Assembly: GCA_035513295.1 (NCBI GenBank)
Contig: DATKCH010000013.1
Location: forward strand, 20,624 to 84,623
Direction: 5' to 3'
Length of the DNA stretch: 64,000 nucleotides
From: DATHRK01 sp035513295
GTDB lineage: Bacteria > Gemmatimonadota > Gemmatimonadetes > Longimicrobiales > RSA9
Made by a program: the position numbers and the translations under genes. A model generated the notes under the pieces. The model was not told where the DNA came from, did no database searches, and saw only the letters and a list, made by a program, of their open reading frames with translations. Every line of letters begins with the position of its first letter. Position 1 is the stretch's first letter. This document shows, one piece after another, positions 51,634 through 59,065 of the stretch.

Positions 51634-52362
51634 ATGGCCCAGCTATTCGAAGACGAGCGGAAGTACCCAGACAACAAGGCGCGCCAGAACTTCGTCTTCC
51701 TTGGCTACCCCTACTCGCCCGCGATCCCCGCGGACGACTACAAGGCCGTGGTGAACGAGCTGCAGGACGAGCTTCCTGTAAGGCTATGGTACTTCCTGGA
51801 CGAAGTGACCACGGCCGAGATGATGAGGAAAATTTGGCGCGCCATCCTCCGCTGCGATCTCGCGATCCTCGATGTCTCCGGAGGTAATCCTAACGTCGCC
51901 TTCGAACTGGGATTGGCGGTGGCCCAAACCAAGCGTTGCATCACCCTGCTGAAGACCGGTGAGCCCAATCCCCTGGGTGCAGCAGATCTCGGCTATGCAG
52001 AGAGGGTGGAATACTCGTCGGCGGCGACGCTAAGGGAGAGAATCCGCGCCTTCCTTCTGGCCAGGTCGAGCGCTTTGACGCTTGCCTATGACGTGTCTTA
52101 CCAACTCCACGATGCTAACCTGGTCCAGACTAGAGACCAGCTCGAACAGCAGATTCGGCGAGTCCTCCACAAGGTCTTCGAAGCGAAGAGAATCACAAAG
52201 ACTGGAGCCACGACGATTCTCGGGGATGCGGGCCTAGCCACAACCGTTCTAAACAAGTTACGGGAGCATGACGTGCTTCAGGTGGAGGGCCAGAAGCGTG
52301 GAGCCCGCTGGGTCTTCACCGATCAGTGGGTGCACAAGGACCACGAGGTGGCTGGAACGTAG
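51634..52362 (+). CDS. TIR-like/nucleotide-hydrolase-fold protein with a C-terminal winged helix
   Basis: A 242-residue protein. The N-terminal domain reads NFVFLGYPYSPAIPADDYKA, then MRKIWRAILRCDLAILDVSG and NPNVAFELGLAVAQTKRCIT. The NPNV.FELG.A block is the signature of TIR-like and deoxyribosyltransferase-like folds that use nucleotides, with Glu in the catalytic position. The C-terminal part (ITKTGATTILGDAGLATTVL then NKLREHDVLQVEG) looks like a winged helix. The ATG at 51634 has GTGAGGT upstream. GC content is low for this genome. Confidence 0.6.
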   Translation: MAQLFEDERKYPDNKARQNFVFLGYPYSPAIPADDYKAVVNELQDELPVRLWYFLDEVTTAEMMRKIWRAILRCDLAILDVSGGNPNVAFELGLAVAQTKRCITLLKTGEPNPLGAADLGYAERVEYSSAATLRERIRAFLLARSSALTLAYDVSYQLHDANLVQTRDQLEQQIRRVLHKVFEAKRITKTGATTILGDAGLATTVLNKLREHDVLQVEGQKRGARWVFTDQWVHKDHEVAGT

Positions 52363-52386
52363 GGGGCTGTGATTCGCGCTCTTGAT

Positions 52387-52413
52387 CCGATTGATCATTC
52401 CCGCGGGAATCGG
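52387..52413. promoter_or_regulatory. palindrome ATTCCCGCGGGAAT, candidate island operator
   Basis: A perfect 14-bp palindrome (52397-52410) nested in a CCGATT/AATCGG inverted repeat, in the 140-base gap after the TIR-like gene. The 12-bp core TTCCCGCGGGAA recurs at 54606 and 56480, with near copies at 43905 and 56908. No T-tract follows. A shared regulator site or a small hairpin are both possible. Confidence 0.45.
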
Positions 52414-52502
52414 CTAGGTTGAAGGACGACAATCTTACTGCCCAGAGGGGCTCCTCTCGTGTGTTCGCACGGGCTGGGGCCCCTTAGCGCAACGGGGCGA
52501 TC

Positions 52503-52814
52503 GTGGGTCGGACGGGACACGAGATGATCATCCGCGCTGGCTGTCCCTGCAGCGCCTGGGAGTTCCGGCGCGCGATCATGCCGACGTCGCCCGGGCTCGT
52601 CACCGTCGACGATCATTGTCCACGTTGCGACCACCGCTACCTGCTCGCCGTGCGCGTCCTGCCCGGCCTGCCTCCCCAGGCCGCGTTCCTGAAGGCCGTC
52701 CAGCTGCCGACCCGCGGCGAGCGCGACCTGCGAGCTGCGCTCCGCTCCATTCCCGACGTCACTGAGGCCGAGGTCGAGTTCGCGGTGGCGGTGGCCCGCC
52801 AGCTTGCAGCGTGA
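52503..52814 (+). CDS. hypothetical Cys-containing protein
   Basis: A 103-residue protein (GTG start; ATG at 52524 is an alternative). A CPC near residue 14 and CPRC near residue 39 followed by HRYLLAVRVLPGLPPQ could form a zinc site. The C-terminal half is helical (LRAALRSIPDVTEAEVEFAV). Not recognised. The stop is overlapped by the next frame. Confidence 0.45.
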   Translation: MGRTGHEMIIRAGCPCSAWEFRRAIMPTSPGLVTVDDHCPRCDHRYLLAVRVLPGLPPQAAFLKAVQLPTRGERDLRAALRSIPDVTEAEVEFAVAVARQLAA

Positions 52815-53130
52815 GCGCGCGCCGACCCCCCGGGGTGCGACGGGTCCTTCCAGCGGGAGGGAGCGTCGTGGGTCCGGGTCCAGCTACACGGACGCTGAGG
52901 GGACGACCTGGCGCGTTACAGACGCCTTGGTCGGCGCAGCCGTCCACGCGATCCCGCCGGGCCATTGGACGATATCGTTCGAAGACGAGCTCGGCCGCAC
53001 CACGTGGGCGCGGGCTCGGGCGCGGTGGGCCGAGCTCTCGGACACCGAACGTGATCTGGTCTTCGAGTCGGCCGTTGTGCTGAACGGGATTCGCGAACGG
53101 AAGGCGGCGCGTCGCCCGCCCTTGCAATAG
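52804..53130 (+). CDS. hypothetical protein
   Basis: A 108-codon frame; the protein-like part is residues 28-108 (TDAEGTTWRVTDALVGAAVH, later LSDTERDLVFESAVVLNGIR). The start is unclear: TTG 52804 overlaps the previous gene and no good ribosome site is seen. It lies nine bases before the DUF4236 gene. Not recognised. Confidence 0.4.
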   Translation: MQRERAPTPRGATGPSSGRERRGSGSSYTDAEGTTWRVTDALVGAAVHAIPPGHWTISFEDELGRTTWARARARWAELSDTERDLVFESAVVLNGIRERKAARRPPLQ

Positions 53131-53139
53131 GAGGTCGCC

Positions 53140-54378
53140 GTGGGCCTGTACCTTCGCAAGAGCTTCCGGATGGGGCCGGTCCGGTTCAACCTCTCGAAGA
53201 GCGGGATCGGCACGTCGTTCGGGGTGAGGGGCGCCCGTGTCGGCGTGAACCCGCAGGGGCGGAGCTACGTGCATGCTGGCCGATACGGCGTCTACGCGCG
53301 CCGGTCGCTCGGTGGTGGTTCCCGAGCGGCTGCCCCGGGCGGGCGGGCGGCACCGCCGGAGGTCCTCTACGAGAGGACCGACGCGACCTTCCCCGCCGCA
53401 TGGGCCGTCGAGAGAGCCGAACCGCTCGAGGCGCGCCCCGGCAGGGCCCCTACGGCGGGGCTCATTCTGCTCACCGTGCTCGGGATACTCCTCCTGCTGG
53501 TCGGCGGCTGGTTCTGGTGGCTCGTCGGAGGCGCCGCCTTCGCCGTCGGCGCGGTGTTCTGGTATCGCCGTGCGAACGCGAATCGGACAGCCGACAAGTT
53601 CAGGGGCGCGCTGGAGTCGTTCCTCCGGACGGGTGCCTGGACCGCGCGCCGCTGGCAGGAGGCCCTCTCGTCGGCCGGTGACGGCGCCCTCCCGGAGGAG
53701 ACGAGGCGGCAGGAGCTGGAGCGCGCCTACCTGCTCGCCTGCAGGGCGATCGTCGAGGACGGCAGGGTGGACGACGCCGAGCTGGACGTCCTGGATCTGT
53801 TCCACCGCTCGCTCGGGGAGTCGCCCTTCACGAAGGCCGCGCGTCGGGACGCCTTCCGCGGCCTCTACTTCGCGGCCGTCGCCGACCACGAGCTCGACGA
53901 AGGTGAGGAGGCGGCTCTGGACCACGTCCGCGAGCGGCTGGCGATCCCCGCCGAGGACGTAGCAACCGAGCTCGAGGTCCTGGCCCAGCTCCGGGACCTC
54001 CGTCGCATCCGCGGCGGCGAGCTCGAGGAGGTCCAGCCGTCCGTGCCGATCCAGAAGAGCGAGACGTGCTACTTCGAGGGGGAGGGCCGGTTCCTGAAGG
54101 AGAAGCAGCTGTCGACGTTCCAGCGGGACGGCCAGCGCTACAACGTGCGCGGCCTCGTCGTCGACAAGGAAGGCCGGCTCCTGGTCACGAACAAGCGCAT
54201 CCTCCTGGTCCACTCGGGCACGTCGAGCGTGCGCTACGACAAGATCCTCGATCTCGACGTGGACATGGACGAGAATGTGATCCGGGTCACGAAAGACGGA
54301 GCGACCGCACCGACCATCATCACGACTCCCGAGGCTATGCGGGTGGCCGCGATCGTCTCGTCGTTGGCCGGGATGTAG
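53140..54378 (+). CDS. DUF4236 protein with membrane helices and TerB-like and PH-like regions
   Basis: A 412-residue multi-domain protein. Residues 1-50 are a DUF4236 domain (LRKSFRMGPVRFNLSKSGIG, GVRGARVGVNPQGRSYVHAG). Two hydrophobic helices follow near 107-145 (LILLTVLGILLLLVGGWFWW). Residues about 190-290 look like a TerB-type helical acidic domain (ACRAIVEDGRVDDAELDVLD). The last 100 residues are PH-like (GRLLVTNKRILLVHSGTSSV). AGGAGG precedes the GTG. Role unknown; it is the last plus-strand cargo gene. Confidence 0.65.
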   Translation: MGLYLRKSFRMGPVRFNLSKSGIGTSFGVRGARVGVNPQGRSYVHAGRYGVYARRSLGGGSRAAAPGGRAAPPEVLYERTDATFPAAWAVERAEPLEARPGRAPTAGLILLTVLGILLLLVGGWFWWLVGGAAFAVGAVFWYRRANANRTADKFRGALESFLRTGAWTARRWQEALSSAGDGALPEETRRQELERAYLLACRAIVEDGRVDDAELDVLDLFHRSLGESPFTKAARRDAFRGLYFAAVADHELDEGEEAALDHVRERLAIPAEDVATELEVLAQLRDLRRIRGGELEEVQPSVPIQKSETCYFEGEGRFLKEKQLSTFQRDGQRYNVRGLVVDKEGRLLVTNKRILLVHSGTSSVRYDKILDLDVDMDENVIRVTKDGATAPTIITTPEAMRVAAIVSSLAGM

Positions 54379-54814
54379 CCGCGGGGACTGCGGAGGGCGG
54401 CCCGGGGAGCTGACGCCCGAACCTGATTACGCTCGCGCGGCGACGAGCACGCCGCGACCCGCAACCTCCGCAGTCACGATACGGAAGGAATCAGGGGGGA
54501 GGCGGGAAGGTATCGCCTTTACGCGGGCCGGACGGCGACAAGCCCGGACCTCGCAACCCCCTGAAGCCACGCCGCCCGCTTACCAGTCCAGCCGGCGCTC
54601 GATCCTTCCCGCGGGAATCGGCTGGCGGGGAAGGCCCGGAGGCCTTTACGCGGCAGGAGGGGGCAACCTGAAGCCCTCCGGAACCGCAACCCCGCCAGCA
54701 GCTCCGGCACCGCGCGGCCGTGGCGGCGAGCATCCCCGAGATCTCCGCCGCGGGCCGGAACCGCACCCACGCCCGCGCCTAGATGCGCGACGCTCAGGCC
54801 CCAGTCAAAGGGCC
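54379..54814. other. structured non-coding region at the centre of the island
   Basis: This 436-base stretch between converging gene blocks has no convincing gene. It holds a perfect 11-bp inverted repeat (GACTGCGGAGG at 54386 with CCTCCGCAGTC at 54465), and three copies of CCTTTACGCG (54516, 54643, and inverted at 54833 within a 17-bp inverted repeat CCGGAGGCCTTTACGCG). It also holds the palindrome TTCCCGCGGGAA (54606) framed by CCAGCCG/CGGCTGG. Termination between convergent operons, a packaging site or a structured RNA are possible. Confidence 0.5.
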
Positions 54815-55510
54815 TCAGGCTTGCCCCCTTCGGGCGCGTAAAGGCCTCCGGCTGGAGATCTCCGCGTCGGTCCGGAAGCTCGGCAACGCCCGCGCCTTCT
54901 CCGCGGCAAGCGCTTGGACCTCCTCGCCTCTCACCAGCGCCCGCCCGGGCGCCTGGGGGTTCTCCGGGTAGCGGGTCCCGGTCCGCGACGGCCGGGGTGG
55001 CTCCTGGACGGCCGGAGCGGGCACGGAACGCGGAGCGGGAGCCGGCGGTGAGGAGGCCTTCGGCGACGGTGACGGCCGCGGGGGCTCAGCGCTCGGCGCC
55101 CTGGCGGATGCGAGAATCCGGTTCGCAACCTCCACCGCAGAACCGCCGGCCGACGCCGCGGCCTCCAGCCGGGCCGTCTCCTCCTTGGCGGCCGTTCTCG
55201 TCGCGCGACGTGCGGCGTGGCGCTCCACCGCCGCGGGCTCGCCCAGCGCGTCCTCGACGGCGAGCAGCGCGTGGTCGACGTGGCCGCGGAAGCTCCAGTC
55301 GTGCGCGACGCGCGCGGCGGCCGCGAGCTCGAAATGGCGGCCGCGCAGCGCGCGGTCCTCGTCGGTCGGCGCCGACCGATCGACCTGCTCGGCCGCCATC
55401 TGCAGCAGCGGCGTCGCGCGCGCCGGGTTCTCGCGCTCGAGGTAGTCGCGCGCGGCGTCCAGGTCGGCCAGCTGCGCGTCGACGACGATCTTCCAGGTCA
55501 CGATCTCCAC
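54815..55510 (-). CDS. hypothetical protein with a Pro/Ala-rich linker
   Basis: A 231-residue protein from GTG 55510, preceded by GGAGGAG. The N-terminal 130 residues are helical (VTWKIVVDAQLADLDAARDY; ALRGRHFELAAAARVAHDWS); then a long Pro/Ser/Ala-rich linker and a basic tail. Last gene of the minus-strand phage-like module. No family recognised; an assembly or accessory role is only a guess. Confidence 0.55.
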   Translation of the reverse strand: MEIVTWKIVVDAQLADLDAARDYLERENPARATPLLQMAAEQVDRSAPTDEDRALRGRHFELAAAARVAHDWSFRGHVDHALLAVEDALGEPAAVERHAARRATRTAAKEETARLEAAASAGGSAVEVANRILASARAPSAEPPRPSPSPKASSPPAPAPRSVPAPAVQEPPRPSRTGTRYPENPQAPGRALVRGEEVQALAAEKARALPSFRTDAEISSRRPLRARRGQA

Positions 55511-55543
55511 GTCACTCCTCCGTTGATTCAAGCGATCGGCGTG

Positions 55544-56446
55544 TCAGCGGCCGTAACTCCACTTCGACGGCGGCCGGCCTTCCGAGAGGGCCCGCGCGTC
55601 CTCCCTGCGGGCCCGCTCGCGCTCGGCTGCGGCGCGACGGTTGGCCTCGGCCTCGGTGATCTCCCGGCCGTTCTCGTCGCGGTAGGTGACGAGCTTGTCG
55701 GACGAGCCGCCCCGGAGCGGCTGGCGGTGCAGCTCCATGGTTTCCCGGAAGCGCTGCTCGGAGACCGCCGGCGGCTCGTATGGCGACGTGTCGCCGACGT
55801 GGGGCGCGAAGCCGCGCGTCGACGGCAACTGGACCGCCCTGGCCGTCACCTGGTGCGCGGCGACCATCACCGAGCGCTCGCCGTACTGGCGGGCGCCCAG
55901 GATCGACACGAATCCCTTCCCCGCCGCGCCGCCGTCCGGGAACTCATCGCGCCGTGCCTCGGGCGCCCCGCGGCGCATGTTGTCGAGCCGGTCCGCGATC
56001 GGCCGGAGCTCCTCCAGCAGCGACGCGATCGCCGCGGCGTGCTCCTCGTACTTGGCGAGCCCGGCGTCCAGCTGCGCGCGGAGCTCCCGTGCCCGCTCGA
56101 GGTTGGCGTCGACGGCCGCGGCCGCTTCCCGCGCCCGGACCGCCTCGAGCCGCTCGGCGAGCCGGCCGTACGCGGCGCGCAGCCGGGCGACGTCGTTGCG
56201 GGCGGCGCCGATCGCGCGATCGTGCTGGGCGAGCCGCTCGTCGCTCGCTGTCAGGAGCAGCTCGGCGCGATCGTCCTCGAGCTCCGAAAGGCGCGCCTGG
56301 GCCTCGGTGATCTCCTCCGTCGTGCGCTCCAGCGCGCGCTCGACGTCGGCGGCCGTCGTCTCGGGGGCGTCGGCCCGCCCGAGCAGGTCCCTAAGCCCGG
56401 CCAGGACGCCGCCGGAGCCCCGCTTCTTCGTTGCTGCTGTCGCCAT
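55544..56446 (-). CDS. coiled-coil protein of the phage-like module
   Basis: A 300-residue protein starting at ATG 56446 with GAGAGGAA upstream. Residues about 45-165 form a long coiled coil (VERALERTTEEITEAQARLS; RELRAQLDAGLAKYEEHAAA). The C-terminal third is Arg/Glu-rich. Position next to a virion-like small gene suggests a scaffold or head-size role in satellite assembly, but sequence alone does not show it. A start 18 codons upstream is possible. Confidence 0.55.
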   Translation of the reverse strand: MATAATKKRGSGGVLAGLRDLLGRADAPETTAADVERALERTTEEITEAQARLSELEDDRAELLLTASDERLAQHDRAIGAARNDVARLRAAYGRLAERLEAVRAREAAAAVDANLERARELRAQLDAGLAKYEEHAAAIASLLEELRPIADRLDNMRRGAPEARRDEFPDGGAAGKGFVSILGARQYGERSVMVAAHQVTARAVQLPSTRGFAPHVGDTSPYEPPAVSEQRFRETMELHRQPLRGGSSDKLVTYRDENGREITEAEANRRAAAERERARREDARALSEGRPPSKWSYGR

Positions 56447-56459
56447 CGGTTCCTCTCTC

Positions 56460-56780
56460 TCAGGTCCTGCCGCGGACGATTCCCGCGGGAATGAGCTCAC
56501 GCTGCGTGTGGTCGCCGGCGTTCCACGCCTTCGCGGTCGTGCCGCCGAAGCCGCGCTCTACGGTTGCCGTGGTGGCGCTCAGCGAGGGCGCGGTGATCTT
56601 CACCAGCTCGTTCGTCGGGCCAGGCGTCCCGCCGGCGACGTGGATGAGCCCCACGTCGAACTCGGGCGCCACAATCGCGCGCAGGTTCGCGAGCTTCGCG
56701 CTGGCGATGGTCGTGTCGCTGTCGCTGATGCCGGCCGACAGCGTGCCCGGCCCAATCCCGCCCTGGTATCCGCGTGCCAT
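56460..56780 (-). CDS. small phage structural-like protein
   Basis: A 106-residue protein beginning MARGYQGGIGPGTLSAGISD. It is glycine/threonine-rich and beta, with LIHVAGGTPGPTNELVKITA and TATVERGFGGTTAKAWNAGD. The pattern GTLSAGI...TTI ... V.RG..GT.A..W..G resembles repeats seen in phage head or tail fibre-associated proteins. It follows a 39-residue frame with one base between them. Virion role is inferred. Confidence 0.5.
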   Translation of the reverse strand: MARGYQGGIGPGTLSAGISDSDTTIASAKLANLRAIVAPEFDVGLIHVAGGTPGPTNELVKITAPSLSATTATVERGFGGTTAKAWNAGDHTQRELIPAGIVRGRT

Positions 56781-56781
56781 G

Positions 56782-56901
56782 CTAGCTCAGCTCCCTGCTG
56801 GGATGAGACGTGTCGGTCGGCGTGGCGATGGACCCCCTCCGCCGGGGCTCCCGCGCCCGGGTCACGAGCTCGTCGAGGGCGGGGGCGTGGCGGAGCCGCA
56901 T
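56782..56901 (-). CDS. small translationally coupled protein
   Basis: A 39-residue frame MRLRHAPALDELVTRAREPR onward. Its ATG overlaps the TGA of the upstream coiled-coil gene (TGATG) and its stop lies one base before the next ATG. This exact fit supports a real gene although no domain is recognised. Confidence 0.5.
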   Translation of the reverse strand: MRLRHAPALDELVTRAREPRRRGSIATPTDTSHPSRELS

Positions 56902-57155
56902 CAGATGATTCCGCCGGGAATACCGAACGGCGTCCGGGTCATCGCGCTCAGTACGACGGTCCCCGACTCGAGCGCCTCGATCCGGACGCGGATCCGCCGA
57001 AGCTCGGCGTGGACGTCGTCGCCGGACCCGCCGGCGGCGACCTCCCGGCCCAGCTCGAGCTGCAGGCGGTCGGCGTCGGCGTGGAGGTCCTCGAGCTCCA
57101 GGCGGAGCTCGCGCAGCCGGCGGCGCGGGTCGGGTACGTCTGCGAGACTCAGCAT
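56901..57155 (-). CDS. short coiled-coil protein
   Basis: An 84-residue protein from ATG 57155. The first 65 residues are a charged coiled coil (DPRRRLRELRLELEDLHADA; DDVHAELRRIRVRIEALESG) and the end is hydrophobic (PFGIPGGII). Size and structure are like small phage head-completion or accessory proteins, but it is not recognised. It overlaps the following small gene. No strong ribosome site is seen, so the start is tentative. Confidence 0.5.
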   Translation of the reverse strand: MLSLADVPDPRRRLRELRLELEDLHADADRLQLELGREVAAGGSGDDVHAELRRIRVRIEALESGTVVLSAMTRTPFGIPGGII

Positions 57156-57213
57156 CGCAACAACGGTGCAACGATCGTCGCGAAAAGTCCCACGCGTAGC
57201 GCGTGGAACCGCG

Positions 57214-57525
57214 TCACGCCGCGACATCCTGGCCGGTCCGGGCCGTGGCGCCGAGGTAGCCTCGGAGCGTCGACGGAGGGATCCCGAGGAGTACTTCCAC
57301 CTCCCGGAACGCGTCCTCCCGCCCCATCCCGGAGGCGACGAGCTCCTTCAGCATCCGACGCCCTGCGACCTCGCCCCAGTAGCGAGCCCAGGCCTTGACC
57401 TCCGGCCAACGCTCGCGGGGGACGCCGGCCTCCGAGCACGCGACCGACAGGACGCGCCGCTCCTCGCCGGTCAGGACCGCCTCGATGGCGACGCGGTTCG
57501 GAGGGGTGCTCCGCTCGAAGCTCAA
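57214..57525 (-). CDS. hypothetical HTH-ending protein
   Basis: A 103-residue protein; a TTG at 57525 overlaps the stop of the upstream gene (TTGA). It is helical, with a possible HTH at the end (REVEVLLGIPPSTLRGYLGA). It lies in the cluster right after the small terminase genes. Not recognised; a packaging or regulatory accessory is possible. Confidence 0.45.
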   Translation of the reverse strand: MSFERSTPPNRVAIEAVLTGEERRVLSVACSEAGVPRERWPEVKAWARYWGEVAGRRMLKELVASGMGREDAFREVEVLLGIPPSTLRGYLGATARTGQDVAA

Positions 57526-57722
57526 CGGTCGCCCTCCGCCTCCCCCAGGACCTCGGCCTTCGCCGCCTCCAGGTCCTCCAGCAGGCCGTCGGCGAAGTCG
57601 TGCATCGCGCGCCACACCTCGATCTCGCTGAGGCCGACGAGGTCCCGCGCCGTCCGCTCGACCCGCGCCTCGGCCCGGCGCTCGAAGGCGTCCAGGACGC
57701 GCTGCAGCCGGGGGTCACGCAT
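57522..57722 (-). CDS. small helical protein
   Basis: A 66-residue protein from ATG 57722, MRDPRLQRVLDAFERRAEAR onward, with a second amphipathic helix (EIEVWRAMHDFADGLLEDLE). It overlaps the terminase-like gene by eight bases and the next gene by four, so it is translated as part of the module. Not recognised. Confidence 0.5.
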   Translation of the reverse strand: MRDPRLQRVLDAFERRAEARVERTARDLVGLSEIEVWRAMHDFADGLLEDLEAAKAEVLGEAEGDR

Positions 57723-58263
57723 CGTCGGAGGCCTCCGCGGCGTCGCCGACGTCCTCGGCATCGTCGGGGATCGGGTAGCCTGCTTCCTCGAGCAGCGCGC
57801 GGCGCGCTGCGTCGAGCGAGCCGTCGGGGTCCTCCGAGATCTCCGCCATCAGCACGTCGCGGAGGTCGCGTAGAACCACCAGCGCCGCCCGGCGGCCTTC
57901 GATCCCGAGTAAGGCCGGGGTCCACTCCTCCGGAAGGCGGCGGAACCGGTCGGCGAGCGTCCGCAGGTAGGCGTCGTGCACCGCGTCGGCGACGTCGGTG
58001 GGAAGGACCGACCGCTCGAGCTTCGCCAGCTTGCGCTCAGCACGGAGCGCGGCCGCCGACAGCTGGCGGGCCCGCGCGGCCTGGATCGGCGGGACCGCGC
58101 CGTTCGTCGGCGCGAGATGACGGCCGTACCAGGCTGCGCACTCCTCGAGCGCGTACGCCCCGCGGCCGCGGCGCGGCATGCCGTCGGCGCAGAGCCTGTA
58201 GACAGCCCGCGGCCCCGACAGCCCGAGCGCCTCCGCCAGCTCGGCCGCGGAGAGAACGGTCAC
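57715..58263 (-). CDS. Nu1-type small terminase-like protein, copy 2
   Basis: A 182-residue protein starting GTG 58263. The N-terminal winged helix (SAAELAEALGLSGPRAVYRL, GRGAYALEECAAWYGRHL) and the helical middle (RAERKLAKLERSVLPTDVAD and FRRLPEEWTPALLG) match the Nu1/terS layout of DNA-packaging recognition subunits. It overlaps the first Nu1-like gene by four bases. Small terminases choose the DNA to be packaged; satellites use their own to redirect a helper's large terminase. Confidence 0.6.
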   Translation of the reverse strand: MTVLSAAELAEALGLSGPRAVYRLCADGMPRRGRGAYALEECAAWYGRHLAPTNGAVPPIQAARARQLSAAALRAERKLAKLERSVLPTDVADAVHDAYLRTLADRFRRLPEEWTPALLGIEGRRAALVVLRDLRDVLMAEISEDPDGSLDAARRALLEEAGYPIPDDAEDVGDAAEASDDA

Positions 58264-58736
58264 GCCGGCGCCTCCGGACCCTCGGGCCCGTCGGGGGGCT
58301 CCAGGACCTCCATCAGCTCGTCGACGGCCTGATCGAGCACGCGGCGCACCTCCGCCGGATCGTCGACGCCCTCGAGGCGGGACAAGGGTCCGGGCAGATT
58401 CAGCAGCCGCGCCCGGAGCGTCGACAGCTGATCGCCGAAGCGGGCGGTGAACTCGTCGACCCGGACCAGCGACCCGTCGGCCAGCGCCAGCTCGATCTCC
58501 GCCACCGCGGCCTCTGCCTGGATGCGGCGGGCGCGCAGGCGTTCCAGCTCGCCGGCCTCCTCGGCGCCGGCGGCGACGGTGCGCTGGTATGCCGCCCAGG
58601 CCTCCACGCAGGCGGCCAACGGATACTCCCCGTCCCGGTCCCGGGGGAGCGTGCCGCGGGCCGCGAGCTGTTGGATCCGGCGGGGCGTTACGCCGAAGAT
58701 CCGGGCCAGCGACTTCACGTCGACGAGCCGGGTCAC
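58260..58736 (-). CDS. Nu1-type phage small terminase subunit, copy 1
   Basis: A 158-residue protein from GTG 58736. The N-terminal winged helix reads VDVKSLARIFGVTPRRIQQL then PRDRDGEYPLAACVEAWAAY; then ERLRARRIQAEAAVAEIELA and a C-terminal helical part with LLNLPGPLSRLEG. This is the lambda Nu1-like organisation (HTH, linker helix, oligomerisation part). No large terminase gene is visible in the island, which is the pattern of phage satellites. Confidence 0.7.
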   Translation of the reverse strand: MTRLVDVKSLARIFGVTPRRIQQLAARGTLPRDRDGEYPLAACVEAWAAYQRTVAAGAEEAGELERLRARRIQAEAAVAEIELALADGSLVRVDEFTARFGDQLSTLRARLLNLPGPLSRLEGVDDPAEVRRVLDQAVDELMEVLEPPDGPEGPEAPA

Positions 58737-59065
58737 AGCGAAATCGCATCGGCCCAGCTGCGACGTTGCGGGTCTCCGACTGCCGCGCCACGGCGGGCCG
58801 GAGCCCCTGGGCGCGGCGAAACGAAATCGCTCCCGCAGGTGACTGACTGGGCAACTTTCGCCGTGCCGGGGGACCCACGACGCTCGAAATCGGCCAGGAG
58901 GACCCGCGATACCGGGGGGGGTCGGGTGCCCCCTGGGTGCTGGGGGGAGCGCACTCGTAGGTGCAACGGTGCGGGGGGCCCTAAAGGGCCCCACCGCTGC
59001 ACCTGTTCTTGCACCCAGTCGGTGCAGACACCGATTGCACTCAACTGCACCTTGCACCTACCAGC
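58737..59065. other. candidate replication origin with TGCACC/GGTGCA iterons
   Basis: Between the terminase and helicase genes lie seven copies of the hexamer GGTGCA or its complement TGCACC between 58960 and 59058 (one reads TGCAC only). Four more occur at 59222-59307 inside the end of the helicase gene. A 46-bp imperfect palindrome (58959-59004) is part of the array. Repeated short sites adjoining a replicative helicase gene are how satellite and plasmid origins are built. The left half (58737-58950) shows no gene. Confidence 0.55.
58959..59004. terminator. large palindrome within the iteron array; terminator or origin hairpin
   Basis: The arms start AGGTGCA and end TGCACCT, with CGGTG/CACCG and a central GGGGCCCT-AA-AGGGCCCC stem of 8 bp. 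It lies just downstream of the helicase gene in the direction of transcription, where a terminator would fit, but there is no T-tract. Because its ends are the iteron hexamer, a role as an origin structure is equally likely. Confidence 0.45.

Noticed and set aside
49108..52362. A Thoeris or CBASS system
   Set aside because: There is no SIR2-type ThsA, no CD-NTase and no recognisable companion effector; the TIR-like proteins stand with HEPN-like partners instead.
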